A stretch of DNA of 64,000 nt from Aphrocallistes beatrix (GCA_963281255.1 OY725498.1:1488001-1552000); one strand, 5' to 3'. Counted from the stretch's first letter, positions 1-13,012 are shown. Made by a program: numbers and translations. Notes: generated by a model from the letters alone, not told the origin.

Positions 1-530
1 TGCATATATACAGATGGTATGTTATGTGTTGTTGACTTGATTTGTTTGAATAGATGTTTGAATAAATCAGAAAGATAATATCTTCTCTTCAAAGATTGTA
101 ACTCAAATGAAAAACTATCTGAAGCTGAAGACCATTAAAATTTGCGAAATCCTAATTGAGTGAGGCAATTGTACTACAAGTTTGCAATTTAATACTGTGT
201 ACAGTATAGGCTCTATCCCACCATAGATACATATGTTAACTGAATATATTATAATTTAAATGTTTAAAATTGATGTTATACATATTCAACAATACTTCAA
301 GTTGTCCTTATAGTTGTACATTTTATGAATTTGTTCTAGCTTCAAGCATCAAAAGGTAATATCTATATTTTATATTTATAGTATACCGCACACGTAATTA
401 TGGCAGCAGTAGTACCCACTGGCAAATTAATTAAGTTCATAATATCGGGGTTTTAAGGTGCTGCCTGGTGAAAATACAAACTTGGTCAAGACCTGCAGCA
501 TGACATGAATCGATAATGGTACTCTACAAG
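1..530. other. AT-rich sequence, nothing recognised
   Basis: I see no long open frame, tRNA-like fold or mobile-element end here. The sequence is AT-rich and ends just before a candidate exon. In-frame stops around 501-517 close the exon's frame on its 5' side, so any earlier exons of that gene must lie further upstream or outside the window. Confidence 0.4.
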
Positions 531-688
531 GGGAGTGCAATTGTTCGATGTTGTCAGGTTTTTACTCGATTTGAGAAGAGCTACCATGTCTAATCGGCAG
601 TATTTATTCACTGCCGAGTACCAAGGAATGAATCTAACCCTTCTGAGCAATGAGTGCCGAGTGTTCCGTAAGTTATATTAGTAAATAC

Positions 689-1308
689 TAGGGATGAAGC
701 GGATATACCGAATTTTCGAATATTCGTTCGAAATGAATTAAACGAATATTTTTCAGTTTTAATTATACAAGTAGAAGCGCACATAGAAATAAATATTTTG
801 TTCTGTATATTCTTATTGTACGTGTATGTAACTAAGAAACGTATCTTTATCTTGTATTGAGTCTAAAAATTGACTTATTGGTGGGACACTACCATTGGTT
901 CGGTTAAATGACAGAGGCAGAAAAATGTTTCCGTAATCTAAACCAGCGCTGTCCAACAGGCGGCCCGCGGCCTTGCTTTGTGCGGCCCGCGTTGCCTGCT
1001 TCAATCTCCCCCTTTTTTACCCACTTTTAGACAAATTCTCCAAATTTTTCCATATCATGCATCTCGTTTTCTTCCACAAGTATTATTCGCGCCATGATTG
1101 CCTTATTTTATCATTCGTTATAGTATATTAGCTTCTATTGTTCACGATACAAATTGTCCAAAATGCCTCTATCCATATCCATCCCGAGTGCACGCCCCTG
1201 TATTGCGGCCCGCCACTAAATGGTATGAAGCAGTTCCGGCCTGAAGTAAATATAGTTGGACATCCCTGATCTAAACGAACGAATATTCTAATATTCATTT
1301 CAGCCCTA
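689..1308. mobile_element. hAT-like MITE with another MITE nested inside
   Basis: The ends are inverted: TAGGGATGAAGCGGAT on the left and, as reverse complement of the right end, TAGGGCTGAAATGAAT. The flanks give an 8-bp near duplication, GTAAATAC at 681-688 and TTAAATAC at 1309-1316 (7 of 8 match), as expected for the hAT superfamily. It lies in the intron between the exons ending at 667 and starting at 1359. There is no transposase, so it is non-autonomous. Without the nested insertion it would be about 290 bp. Confidence 0.7.
944..1268. mobile_element. hAT MITE nested in the 689-1308 element
   Basis: The inverted ends are CAGCGCTGTCCAACAGG on the left and CAGGGATGTCCAACTATA as the reverse complement of the right. 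It is flanked by a perfect 8-bp target duplication, ATCTAAAC, at 936-943 and 1269-1276. Length is 325 bp with no coding capacity. The GGCGGCCCGC-rich ends contrast with the AT-rich host element. The perfect duplication makes it younger than the outer element. Confidence 0.88.
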
Positions 1309-1930
1309 TTAAATACTACATCCTTGGTTTCTGTATGTATACCCTATTTCTTACACAGATCCTGCTGCAAAAGCTTCTATCGAGAGTCTTACAATTACAA
1401 ATGGGTCCATTTCTGTCAACCACCCCTTCGACGCGACTATCCACACGCTGTACGAGTGGCCTCTCGACTCAGGGAACTTCTCTGTCCTCACAGAGGGGCC
1501 GCATTCTCGCCTCAACGTGGACTGCTATGTCCATTACAAGTTTAAGCGTGTTACGCGAAGTCGTGACGTAGGCGGGAATATCCATAAGGTTTTAGACACG
1601 GATGTGACGCTAGGTGGAACTGGCGTGATTGAGAATGCAAAGTTTGATCTTATGATTCGGAAACGTGCCATGAATGGTGAGGCGATTTTCCAAGGAGTCC
1701 GAATTTTGGATGTGATGGACTTTGTACAGTTGAATTTCACTCAAACACTTCCCTTTTTTCCATGGGAGAGACGTCCATTCGGTTACAATGAAAAATGGAC
1801 AGACAACCCTGACCGAACCAAGGATATCCAAGTGCCAGCCGTTTACTCTCCAGCTGTCGCTATCTCAGATAACTTCAGCGTCACTCGTGAGTTCTATAAT
1901 CCTAATCTTTGAGATTAAATTTTGGAAATA

Positions 1931-2121
1931 TAAGCCGACTCCGCTTAATTGGGTCACATCGGTCAGAGGACATTTTGCCCCGATTAAGCGGAGAACCCTA
2001 TTAACCGAATATATTTTGTATTAGCTTCTATGTGTGAGAGCTATTCCGGTCCTGCTAAAAGTGTCCCGATTAAGCGGTTAACCCGATTAAACAGTGACCC
2101 TATAAAGCGGAGTCGACTGTA
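1931..2121. mobile_element. Tc1/mariner-pogo type MITE (CGACTCCGCTTAA ends)
   Basis: The ends are inverted: AGCCGACTCCGCTTAATTGG and, from the right, ACAGTCGACTCCGCTTTAT. Both sides are bordered by TA, the pogo/Tigger target. It sits in an intron of the degenerate receptor. Related pieces occur at 11526-11677, around 28050-28450 and near 58980-59010, so this is a local high-copy family. No protein is encoded. Confidence 0.7.
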
Positions 2122-2756
2122 TTTTAGTATAGAACCCTGAATTTTTATTTCAAATATCCGCATAGCTTTACCAGCAACAGAATTGCGCTTGGATGTGACT
2201 AATATGGACATGTCAGTGGATGCCAACTTCAAGTTTGTCAACCTCCTACTCTCTCTCTACACGACAGCTCTGGCTATCGGATAACCTCAGGACCAGATAG
2301 CAATCGGGTGTGTCAAAATTTCAAATTATTTTCCCGAATTTCTAGCTCAACTTTACTCTATTCCAAACATTCTTTAGACGATAATGGTTACCCTGGATCC
2401 ATCCTCTGCCTGCTTATCAGTAGACAGTATGGAATTAATCCCAGAGAGAGGAATGACGTCATTCTCCGGGTCCGTGTGCAGACCTTACGACAACCTCCGT
2501 TTGATGTTCTCAACGACAACTTCGAATGGCTCCAGCTTGAACACCACTTGGACACCTTTCTTCAACGCGACAGGTAATATTTCAATTTGGTTACATTTTA
2601 AGGCTTCCCCGGAAAAATGACTTAACCGGATATATGATAGAAAATTCTTTTTTCTATTTATAGTAAATACCCGGAATTTTTAACGCTTCCCCGCCCCAAA
2701 ATGGCTTAAACCGGAAATGATTCCTGGAGCAACGGAGGGCATAATATTAATAATCT

Positions 2757-4812
2757 ACAAGCACGCTTCGCTTGCTTGCGCTGCGCGGCTTGCGGACACC
2801 GTGTGTCCCCAGAGTCGCCCGAGTTACTCAATCTAACATATTTTGATAATTTTTTCCTTTATATAAATATTTTAAACAAAGGTCGACGAATAATTTCTCA
2901 AATGGATCCGAAAATATAATATTCGAAATCTACAGCACTAAAAACCCCATGTCAACCGTTGGAAGCTAGTCTCTAGCCCATTTTTGTAATTTGTTTACTT
3001 TATGTATCTATTGTAAACAAAAGTAAACAAATTGATAATCAAATTTACTCGAAAATGTAATATTCGAAATCAACACCCCTGAAACCCCCATGTCAACCGT
3101 TGAAAGCAAGTTTCTAGCATATTTTTGAGATTTGTTTACTTTATGTATCTAATGTAAACAAAAGTAAACAAATAATTTATCATATAGATCTGAAAATATG
3201 ATATTCGAAATCTACACCCCTAAAACCCCATGTAACCCGTTAGAAGCTGGTCTCTAGCATATTTTTCAAAATTCATCAAATGGTGTGAAAATATGTAAAT
3301 AAAGGTGTGAAAATATGCACATAATATTTTTTATTGCTATACACTATAATACAATTAAGATATCAAACATAAGTAGTGGTTTTGAAGTATTGATAACAAT
3401 GACGATCTATTGTAGTGTCGTACAATGGTTACTATTGTGATAGTGTAGTCCTTTATTTTGTATAGAAAAGGTGTGAAAATTTGTTTTCCATTTTTTTACA
3501 TGTCGCAAATTAAAACGCGACATGTCACGTTTTCAAAACGCAACATGTCGCAAATCAAAACGCGACATGTCACGTTCTCAAAACGTGACATGTCACGTTT
3601 TCAAAACGTGACATGTCACGTTCACAAAACGTGACATGTCACGTTCTCAAAACGTGACATGTCACGTTCACAAAACGTGACATGTCACGTTTTCAAAACG
3701 CGACATGTCATGTTCACAAAACGTGACATGTCACGTTCTCAAAACGTGACATGTCACGTTCACAAAACGTGACATGTCACGTTCACAAAACGTGACATGT
3801 CACGTTCTCAAAACGTGACATGTCACGTTCTCAAAACGTGACATGTCACGTTCTCAAAATGTGACATGTCACGTTCACAAAACGTGACATGTCACGTTCA
3901 CAAAACGTGACATGTCATGTTCACAAAACGTGACATGTCACGTTCTCAAAACGTGACATGTCGCAAATTAAAACGCGACATTTCGCAAATCAAAACGCGA
4001 CATGTCGCAAAATAAAACGCGACATATCGCAAACCAATACTTCAAAGCCCCAACTTATGTTTGATATCTTAATTGTATCATAATGTATAGCAAAAAAAAG
4101 ATTATGTGCGTATTTTACACCTTTATGTACATATTTTCACACCATTTGACGAATTTTGAAAAATATGCTAGAGACTAGCTTCCAACGGGTTTAATGGGGT
4201 TTTCAGGGGTGTAGATTTCGAATATCGTATTTTCAGTTCTAAATGATAAATTATTTGTTTACTTTTGTTTTTATTAGATACATAAAGTAAACAAATCTCA
4301 AAAATATGCTAGAAACTTGCTTTCAACGGTTGATATGGGATTTTCAGGGGTGTAGATTTCGAATATCATATTTTCTGATCTATATGATAAATTATTTGTT
4401 TACTTTTGTTCACAGTAAGTACATAAAGTAAACAAATCTCAAAAATATCCTAGAAACTTGCTTTCAACGGTTGACATGGGGTTTTCAGGGGTGTAGATTT
4501 CGAATATCGTATTTTCAGGTCTATATGATAAATTATTTGTTTACTTTAGTTTACAATAGGTACATAAAGTAAACAAATTACACAAATATGCTAGAGACTA
4601 GCTTCCAACTGTTGACATATGGTTTTTATGGGTGTAGAATTCGGATATTATATTTCTGATCTATATGATAAATCTTTGTTAACCTTTGTTTAAAATATTT
4701 ATATAAATTAACAAAATAGGCTGGATTGAGTAATTCCAGGCGCCCGCAGTGCGACTCTGTGGACACGAAGTGTCTGCAAGTCGCGCAGCGCAAGCAAGCG
4801 AAGCGCGCTTGT
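2757..4812. mobile_element. 2-kb palindromic (foldback) element with satellite core
   Basis: The terminal inverted repeats read ACAAGCACGCTTCGCTTGCT on the left and ACAAGCGCGCTTCGCTTGCT from the right, and the similarity continues for about 100 bp. Inside are subterminal units of about 135 bp with TTGTTTACTTTATGTATC and CCCATGTCAACCGTTG: roughly three in the left arm and four inverted in the right. Around the core, GATATCAAACATAAGT (3360) recurs inverted near 4060. The centre is a 23-bp palindrome array. I found no transposase and no clear target duplication, so I cannot assign a superfamily. It fills the intron between receptor exons ending at 2573 and starting at 4871. Confidence 0.75.
3497..4033. 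repeat. Array of 23-bp units, each a perfect 16-bp palindrome
   Basis: About two dozen tandem copies of a 23-bp unit. Each contains the perfect palindrome ACGTGACATGTCACGT followed by TCTCAAA, TCACAAA or TTTCAAA. The outermost units on both sides differ in the same way (ACATGTCGCAAATTAAAACG), so the array is itself roughly symmetrical. It is the core of the foldback element at 2757-4812. The short spacers are part of the repeat, and there are no unique spacers. Confidence 0.9.
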
Positions 4813-4870
4813 AATTGATGAATTGTCATTTGCGAGTATAGGAGAGTATTATAATACAATTTGAATTTAG

Positions 4871-6372
4871 GTATTTTGCGCTACTCCCTGGCCATGCTCA
4901 CTTACAGAAATGGCTTGCAATGGTCGTACAGCATAGCAGCGAGGACAATGATAAACCAAGGATACTGGGACCAGGAGTTTGTTGGTAAGCAAAGCATAGC
5001 ATTAAACTCCTCAAATGTGTGTAGACCATATTAGCAACTACCTGCTCTTGTAGACCAAGGAAGGAGTCTGGAGTATGACGTAGTGTACAGAGTAGATTAC
5101 GAGATGGATAATTCTAGTTGGGCTTATCAGTACTATCGTGATATTGCTGAGAAAAATAAGGTAATATTCTGACTTTAAACTTGAGCTCACTTATAGTCGA
5201 AGCCGGGTTTTTGTCCTTAATTAAGCCTTGTTTTATTAATAGTATTAACTCCATTGCAAAATGGAGTTTTTTTGTTGAAACCTAGTTTTTTTAAAAATTT
5301 GAGACATTGGTGATACTCAGCTTAACCATGGTGTTAACCACCGAAAAAAATATGTGTCGTGGAGTAACAAAAATCTTGGTGCAACCTTTACACAAAGATC
5401 GCCCTAAAAAATCCATGGCCTCGGTGATGAAATCAATTTGACAAAATACTTTCACTCTTATATTTCAATACAATTTTCTCTTGTAAAAATGTATTCAGTT
5501 AGCATTTGTCAACTTTAAAACCGGTATTATCTGTTTAGGATCCCAACGGCAAACACATCCATGCCATACTCGGGGGCCAATACAACAAAGACACACTTGC
5601 GTTGAGTTCATTCGCAGCCATTGACAAAGTCCCAGTCGTGGGAGTCTATCTATCCGATTCTGACGAACTGAGCAACAAGCTCTACCATCCTTACTTCTAC
5701 CGTGCTAACCGCTCCTATAAGGTTCAGTAATACGGTATAATGAGATTCTTGAAGGCCCATTATTGGAATGAAATCGTGGTGCTGACAGATACGGGTACCC
5801 CGGTTGAAAGCGGTTTCTACGATGCACTCCTGCAGCATAAGATAGAGTTTTACGAAGTGAAAATAGAGGGAGCGTCCTCTATTTCCGGCGCTCTTGCCCT
5901 CCCTGATGACAAAATAAACGAAGCGGTCGCGAAAATAAAATCATACAACATCCGAGTCATCATGCTGATGATGGCAACTCCCACTGTGCATAGAATATTC
6001 GTGGAAGGATTGGAACAAGGCTTCTCTTGCTATCACGGCTACCAGTGGGTGTCAACTGGGGATGCTTTGGACTATTTTGGTTACGTCAACCACCTGCCTG
6101 GGTGCACAGGGGGGCCTGTGACTTGTACCTTTGGGTATAAAGGGATTTTCTTCATTTCCAACTTGCATCTCAGTCACTCATTCGTTAGAGCTCGGAACTG
6201 GTACGGTCCAGTATATAAGGACGGTTTCTACGATCTGTACACTCAAGTGGATCCCTACAAGGTCTACGGGTACCTTGTCACCTATTCGGCTACCACCAAC
6301 GGACGCTACGGAATATTTGTTGATGCGATGGCTACTATTCGAGCATATAGAATATTAACAATGTACACCTAA
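4871..6372 (+). pseudogene. Receptor ligand-binding domain (periplasmic-binding type I fold), broken by an in-frame stop
   Basis: Three exons join in phase: 4871-4984 (donor GTAAGC), 5054-5160 (donor GTAATA) and 5539-6372 (acceptor TGTTTAG). The translation resembles the extracellular ligand-binding lobe of class C GPCRs and natriuretic-peptide receptors: HAILGGQYNKDT, the strand KVPVVGVYLSDSDELS, then FYRANRSYKVQ. That is followed by TAA at 5728-5730, after which the same frame continues as YGIMRFLKAHYWNEIVVLTD, exactly where the family continues. The frame then runs to 6372 and stops after GIFVDAMATIRAYRILTMYT, with no transmembrane region behind it. The stop plus the missing membrane half argue for a pseudogene. 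A sequencing error at 5728 would still leave a soluble, truncated receptor. Confidence 0.65.
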
Positions 6373-6638
6373 TGCAGTGCACAATCTTCAGTTAATATTA
6401 AAAAGTTGACTATAGTTTCGGTTATATCAATTATAGACGCGAAATCTTTTTGTAGAATAAGTTAAACCTCTAAGAGTGTACAAAATTTATCGGTTAAAAT
6501 TCTTTGACCAGAATAATGAACATATTATTCAGGTTATGAAATAGATTTACTTGAAAGAGTAATTAATTATGAATTCATGAAATAAATTAAGAATATACTA
6601 CACTCAAGACACTAGTTACTTGGAGTCCTGTGTAGCTA
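6373..6638. other. Spacer, nothing recognised
   Basis: AT-rich spacer between the receptor remnant and the metallo-beta-lactamase-fold gene. It presumably holds the promoter and 5' leader of the latter. No TATA-like box stands out from the AT background. Confidence 0.3.
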
Positions 6639-8045
6639 ATGAGAAAGGATCGGGATCGGAACTTAAAGTTTCTGATCGGGATCGTACGGTCAAACGCAAT
6701 GAAGTCTGTCGCATTAATTTTATTACTTGGATCATTACTAATCTTGGCCGATCGGATTGGCAAAAAGAATTCAAAAGATTTGATGAACTCTGAGCCAAAA
6801 AATAAAGATGTGACAATGCAGCACAAACCAAGACATAAGGTAGCAGATAGTTGTCCTCTAATGTGTGAAGATTCGAGTGCTTCTAAATTTTGCTGCAAGA
6901 AAGATGATGACTGTTGTAACAAAGAATGTTGCACTGAGAATAAGCGATGCTGTAAAAAGCTCAATGCAGTGGATGTTCATGAGAATGAAACTAATGTTAA
7001 GAGGCCAGAAAAGGTAGAAATTCTAAATGAAATAACAGTACTGGCCTTAGCTGTTGGACAGGGAGATAGCACATTGATAGCATGTCCTAATGATGATCTG
7101 GTAATAATAGACATGGGTACATTGAGTACATCAAATGCATCTGCCTTGAATGAAAAGGATATTCAGAACATATTGAAGAAGTATGTTACAACTCATCCAT
7201 CTTGCAAGTTCCGGATCGTTGTAACACATTCAGATAAAGATCACTACAATTATTTTCAAGACGTATTTTCAGAAGATTTGCAAAAATATGTTGAATATTT
7301 TGTATTATCAGGAAACTTGAAGAACTACACAATCAACAACTTCAATACTTGGTTGGAAAAAAACTTTCCTGGCAAAATATTTTCAGTTAACAGAGGATCC
7401 GCTTGTTTTGGAAATGATGAATGCAAAATATACCCATTTGAAGCACCTAATCCAGTAATTAACCCTCAAAATCTCTGTGGCAATGACAACACTGTAAAAT
7501 TCACCATACTTGCTGCCAACCTGGGAGTGTCAAAAAATTCTCAAAGTGTCGTTATTAAAATGCAGTATGGTTCCATAAGCATACTATTGCCTGGAGATTT
7601 CGAAACCGATGATGCACAGAAATCGATAATCTCACACTACAATGGCACAGGACAATTACACGCATCTATATACAAAATTGCTCACCATGGTGCCTCCACT
7701 CTTGCAAACAATTGGGAATTTTTGAACGAAATAAAACCGGAAGCCGCGTTTGCGAGTCAAGCATACCCCACCGATAGCAACTTTGCACATCCTAAATGTG
7801 ATGTCATTGATGATTTACTTAAACTCAAAACTATAAACGCTTCAAGCCCACACCCGACATTTGATTGTGGCATTCGCCGAAAACGACCACCACGCGTATA
7901 TACTGAATGGAAAAATCAAATCTATGAGACTTGTAACGAACCAAACAAGTGCAACAACATAGAAATAAAGCTTAACCAAACTTCTTACTCAATCAATTAC
8001 GTTCCGATTAGACCCCTGAAACGGAAATCTGAGATCAAAATCTGA
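6639..8045 (+). CDS. Predicted secreted or membrane-anchored ComEC-like metallo-beta-lactamase-fold protein with Cys-rich N-region
   Basis: 468 codons, one exon. The first ATG (6639) gives a charged leader before a hydrophobic stretch. The second (6699) gives a classic signal-like start, MKSVALILLLGSLLILADRI, so the protein enters the secretory route or is signal-anchored. Residues 72-107 are Cys-rich, with CC pairs (KFCCKKDDDCCNKECC, KRCCKK). From about 132 there is a ComEC/Rec2-type hydrolase fold: LAVGQGDSTLI, the metal motif THSDKDH (about 195-201), LLPGDFET (about 317) and IAHHGAS (about 348). In bacteria the ComEC domain is linked to DNA uptake and is thought to cut nucleic acid; animal relatives are poorly known. 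Metal ligands look intact, so I expect an active hydrolase, with the substrate unknown. Several NxT/NxS sites fit an extracellular location. Confidence 0.75.
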   Translation: MRKDRDRNLKFLIGIVRSNAMKSVALILLLGSLLILADRIGKKNSKDLMNSEPKNKDVTMQHKPRHKVADSCPLMCEDSSASKFCCKKDDDCCNKECCTENKRCCKKLNAVDVHENETNVKRPEKVEILNEITVLALAVGQGDSTLIACPNDDLVIIDMGTLSTSNASALNEKDIQNILKKYVTTHPSCKFRIVVTHSDKDHYNYFQDVFSEDLQKYVEYFVLSGNLKNYTINNFNTWLEKNFPGKIFSVNRGSACFGNDECKIYPFEAPNPVINPQNLCGNDNTVKFTILAANLGVSKNSQSVVIKMQYGSISILLPGDFETDDAQKSIISHYNGTGQLHASIYKIAHHGASTLANNWEFLNEIKPEAAFASQAYPTDSNFAHPKCDVIDDLLKLKTINASSPHPTFDCGIRRKRPPRVYTEWKNQIYETCNEPNKCNNIEIKLNQTSYSINYVPIRPLKRKSEIKI

Positions 8046-8337
8046 GGTAAAGCTCAGTAGTTTATGAATGAGTAACTTCTACATAATAGCTGTAGGATTC
8101 CTAGATATCTATAGTTTTAGTTCTAGAGATGTACTTCATTTGTATATTTGTTTGTTCTAACTGCAGTTGTAAATCAGGGGTAGGTAAATATTGAGGGGTA
8201 TGAATTTTCCTATTTACTTGGGTAATACACATATTTGAAGAATAAACTGTGCATTTAAATCCATGGACATCATGAGTTCCTAGTAGGCACACTTTTCTAA
8301 ACAAAATAAACGGAATCGTTGCTTGTATTTTCTAATG

Positions 8338-8537
8338 CAGAGGCCGGCAACCTTTTGAATGAAGTGTGCCAGTTTACCTATAATGTCAATATATTTATGA
8401 CCTTGTGTGCTAGTGGCACGCCTGCCTAGGGTAACCGATCCTTAAATATACATAAATGTCGGTCTGTCGACCCACATATATTTTCAACTCCGCGTGCCAT
8501 CAATTTAGGCTCACTTGCTATAGGTTGCCGACCCCTG
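8338..8537. mobile_element. hAT-like MITE (200 bp)
   Basis: The inverted ends are CAGAGGCCGGCAACCTTTTG and, from the right, CAGGGGTCGGCAACCTATAG. The flanks TTCTAATG and TTATAATA match at 6 of 8 positions, fitting an aged 8-bp hAT duplication. Non-coding, between the metallo-beta-lactamase-fold gene and DHX15 copy 1. Confidence 0.75.
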
Positions 8538-8882
8538 TTATAATAATGTATCAGGCAGCTTAATGAGCTTTTGAATCTCACAAAAATTGGCGAAGTCAAA
8601 GATTGATGCTATCCGAGGGAGGCTATAGGACTGGAAGGAATAATTGGGAAGGGAGGTCCTATACGAACCTTGCACAAGGACCCCCAATCTCCTAATGACC
8701 GCCGCTGATAGGCACACTCCACTGATTTATAAATAGAATTGAATGGGAACAGCAATAAAAATAAAAAAATTACATCACACATAGACAATCATGGGAGTGA
8801 GCGAGAACAATTCTAGGCTACAAATTTACCTAGCAACCATATTCATACCTACGGAATGTATATTGAACATTGTTTAAATCCA

Positions 8883-11092
<2,210 letters not shown>

Positions 11093-11208
11093 GTTACAAC
11101 TACTGGTCTCTCAGGTGTTACGATTTCCTCCTGTGTCTCACGATTTTCGCTGTTATACGAGACCATTACTCACTATTATCTCACGATTTACCACATGCCA
11201 TCACATTA
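11093..11208 (-). promoter_or_regulatory. DHX15 upstream region with repeated TCTCACGATTT motif
   Basis: This stretch, and its counterpart at 37606-37755, keep spaced copies of AAATCGTGAGA read in the gene direction, here as TCTCACGATTT near 11136 and 11181. Conservation in both DHX15 copies upstream of the ATG suggests a promoter or leader element. No factor is known to me for it. Confidence 0.35.
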
Positions 11209-12088
11209 TTTTTGATGCGTAATGATGACGTCATAACAGAGTGATGAGTCATCATTTTTGATGATAGTTGCATCATATGTGAGGTATATTAATATACACA
11301 TTCTATTAAAATTTCAGCCTTTTATCACCTAAAATGGCTGAGTTATAGTCGAAAAACTGAAATTTCTAATTCTAAAAAGGTGGCAATGCCGTCATAATTC
11401 CATGATGAGTAGACATTTTGGTCTGAGCTCAGAACTTAGTGGAGCCATAGCCAAAATACTCCCACATGCCAAAAATCAGCTTTCTGTACCTAACAGTTTC
11501 TTCAATCAATTCGTTACAGATATATATATGCCCCGATTAAGCGGAGAACCCTATTAACCGAAAATATTTTGTATTAGCTTCTATATGTGAGAGCTACTCT
11601 GGTCCTGCCAAAAGTGGCCCGATTAAGCGGTTGACCCGATTAAACAGTGACCCTATTAAGCGGAGTCGATTGTATATCAATATGCACAACTTTACTATTA
11701 AAACTCGATTAATGTGTGTGAACATGTGATATAAATATATATACGTATATATACTTGTATATATATATATATCTGCAACGAATTGATTGAAGAAACTGCC
11801 AGGCACAGAAAGCTGATTATTGGCATGTGGGAGTCTTTTGGCTAAGGCTCCACTAAGTTCTGAGCTCAGACCAAAATGTCGACTCATCATGGAATTATGA
11901 AGTCAATGTCACCTTTTTTAGAATTAGAAATTTTAGTTTTTCGACCATAACTCAGCCATTTTAAGTGATAGAAGGCTGAAATTTTAATAGAATGTGTATA
12001 TTAATTAATATATCTCCCATATGATACAACTATCATCAAAAAATGATGACTCATCACTCTGTTATGACGTCATCATTACGCATCAAAA
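11209..12088. mobile_element. Foldback element with arms of about 310 bp, split by a pogo-type MITE
   Basis: The left arm, starting TTTTGATGCGTAATGATGAC, is repeated inverted to 12088. The arms share CTGAGCTCAGA, the region ACTCAGCCATTTTA and the inner end CAATCAATTCGTT near 11510/11780. The loop holds a pogo-type MITE (about 11526-11677) and AT repeats. It abuts the point where similarity between the two DHX15 upstream regions ends. Confidence 0.75.
11526..11677. mobile_element. Pogo-type MITE fragment in the loop of a foldback element
   Basis: Closely related to the element at 1931-2121: it shares CCCCGATTAAGCGGAGAACC, GTATTAGCTTCTAT and the right end AAGCGGAGTCGATTGTA. The left inverted end is missing, so it inserted truncated or has lost that end. 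Confidence 0.65.
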
Positions 12089-12364
12089 TTTTATAAATTG
12101 ACAAATTTGGTGATTTTTCGTGCGATATCGATTATAACAGTAAGACAGACGTACATTGTACTTAGAGATGTTATCTAGCTGATAATTAACCAATGTTACC
12201 CCAGGCGCCTAAGCGCCTGAAATTGTGCATTACATCCTGGTTTAACAATCTAAGTTCTGATAACTGAACTTAAACTACAGCGAACCAGATCTGACAGTTC
12301 GAATGATCGAGGTCGCACCACATTGAATTAATTTTAATGTTAAATCACTGTGTAGAGGCCAAAT
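12089..12364. other. Spacer, nothing recognised beyond a small hairpin
   Basis: AT-rich spacer with no coding signal. The perfect 7-bp hairpin CAGGCGC-CTAA-GCGCCTG lies at 12202-12219; I attach no function to it. Confidence 0.3.
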
Positions 12365-13012
12365 TTAAAAATTTGTTGAAAAATCCCACTTTCGGGCGAG
12401 AATGAGGTTGAAATTTGCAGATTATCACCCAAAACCCCACCAAGTACCATTTTGGTGGCTTTTTAACCTAAAAGTACGCTTAGCACGATAACTTTGAATA
12501 AAAATTTTTACAAAATTTCCAACCTCGAATCTTTGGGGGCGGCATCACTCAGAAGGTATTCATGTTATCAAAAAATAGCCCAGCTTAAAAATAGGCCCCG
12601 CCCCATCGTCTCCTCCACAAAATGAAATATCTTTTAAGATAGTTATGCTGTTCAAAATCCAGTTTGGAATAACTTTTGATTGAAGGATCAGAACTATTGA
12701 AGCGTCATAACTATCATAAAAAGGCATTTCTTTTAGAGAAATCGAAACCAGTAATTTGCTAGAGACGACGGAGTAGGGTGTCTTTTTGAGCGGGGATATT
12801 TGTAAATATGAATACCTTTTGAGTTACACTGCCACCAAGGATTCGAGGTTGGAATTTTGTCAAAATTTGAATACAAAGTTATTGTGCTAAGTGTGCATTT
12901 TAGGTTAAAAAAAAGCTTCCAATAGGTGCTTGGTGGGACCTTGGAGATATACTGCAAATTTCAGCCTCATTCCCGCTCGGCAATTGAATTTTCACAATTT
13001 TCAATTCTGACC
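12365..13012. mobile_element. Foldback element upstream of NHL gene A
   Basis: Inverted arms share GAATGAGG(T/C)TGAAATTTGCAG, CCCACCAAG(T/C)ACC and TCCAACCTCGAATC, converging near 12650-12720. A single arm of the same element lies upstream of NHL genes C (31560-31800) and D (56060-56290). Only gene A keeps the full palindrome. Non-coding. Confidence 0.65.

Larger units (their letters stand above)
531..2573 (+). pseudogene. Upstream exons of a degenerate extracellular or receptor gene
   Basis: Four exon-like stretches fit together by splice sites and phase. They are about 531-667 (donor GTAAGT at 668), 1359-1886 (acceptor TTACACAG, donor GTGAGT), 2166 to about 2300, and 2378-2573 (acceptor TTCTTTAG, donor GTAATA). 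Joining 667 to 1359 keeps one frame across about 176 codons. The product is rich in N-glycosylation motifs (NFT, NFS, NGS, NTT, NAT), as expected outside the cell. I recognise no domain. The third exon runs in frame into TAA at 2282-2284, and no good donor precedes it, so it is either lesioned or misread. Because 2573 joins in phase to the binding-domain exons at 4871, I treat this as the front of the same gene. Exon edges are by eye. Confidence 0.45.

Noticed and set aside
3497-4033. CRISPR-like array
   Set aside because: Repeats are direct tandem 23-mers without unique spacers, inside a eukaryotic foldback element.
12202-12219. Perfect 7-bp hairpin resembling a terminator
   Set aside because: Intrinsic terminators of that kind are bacterial; no U-tract and no adjacent gene end.
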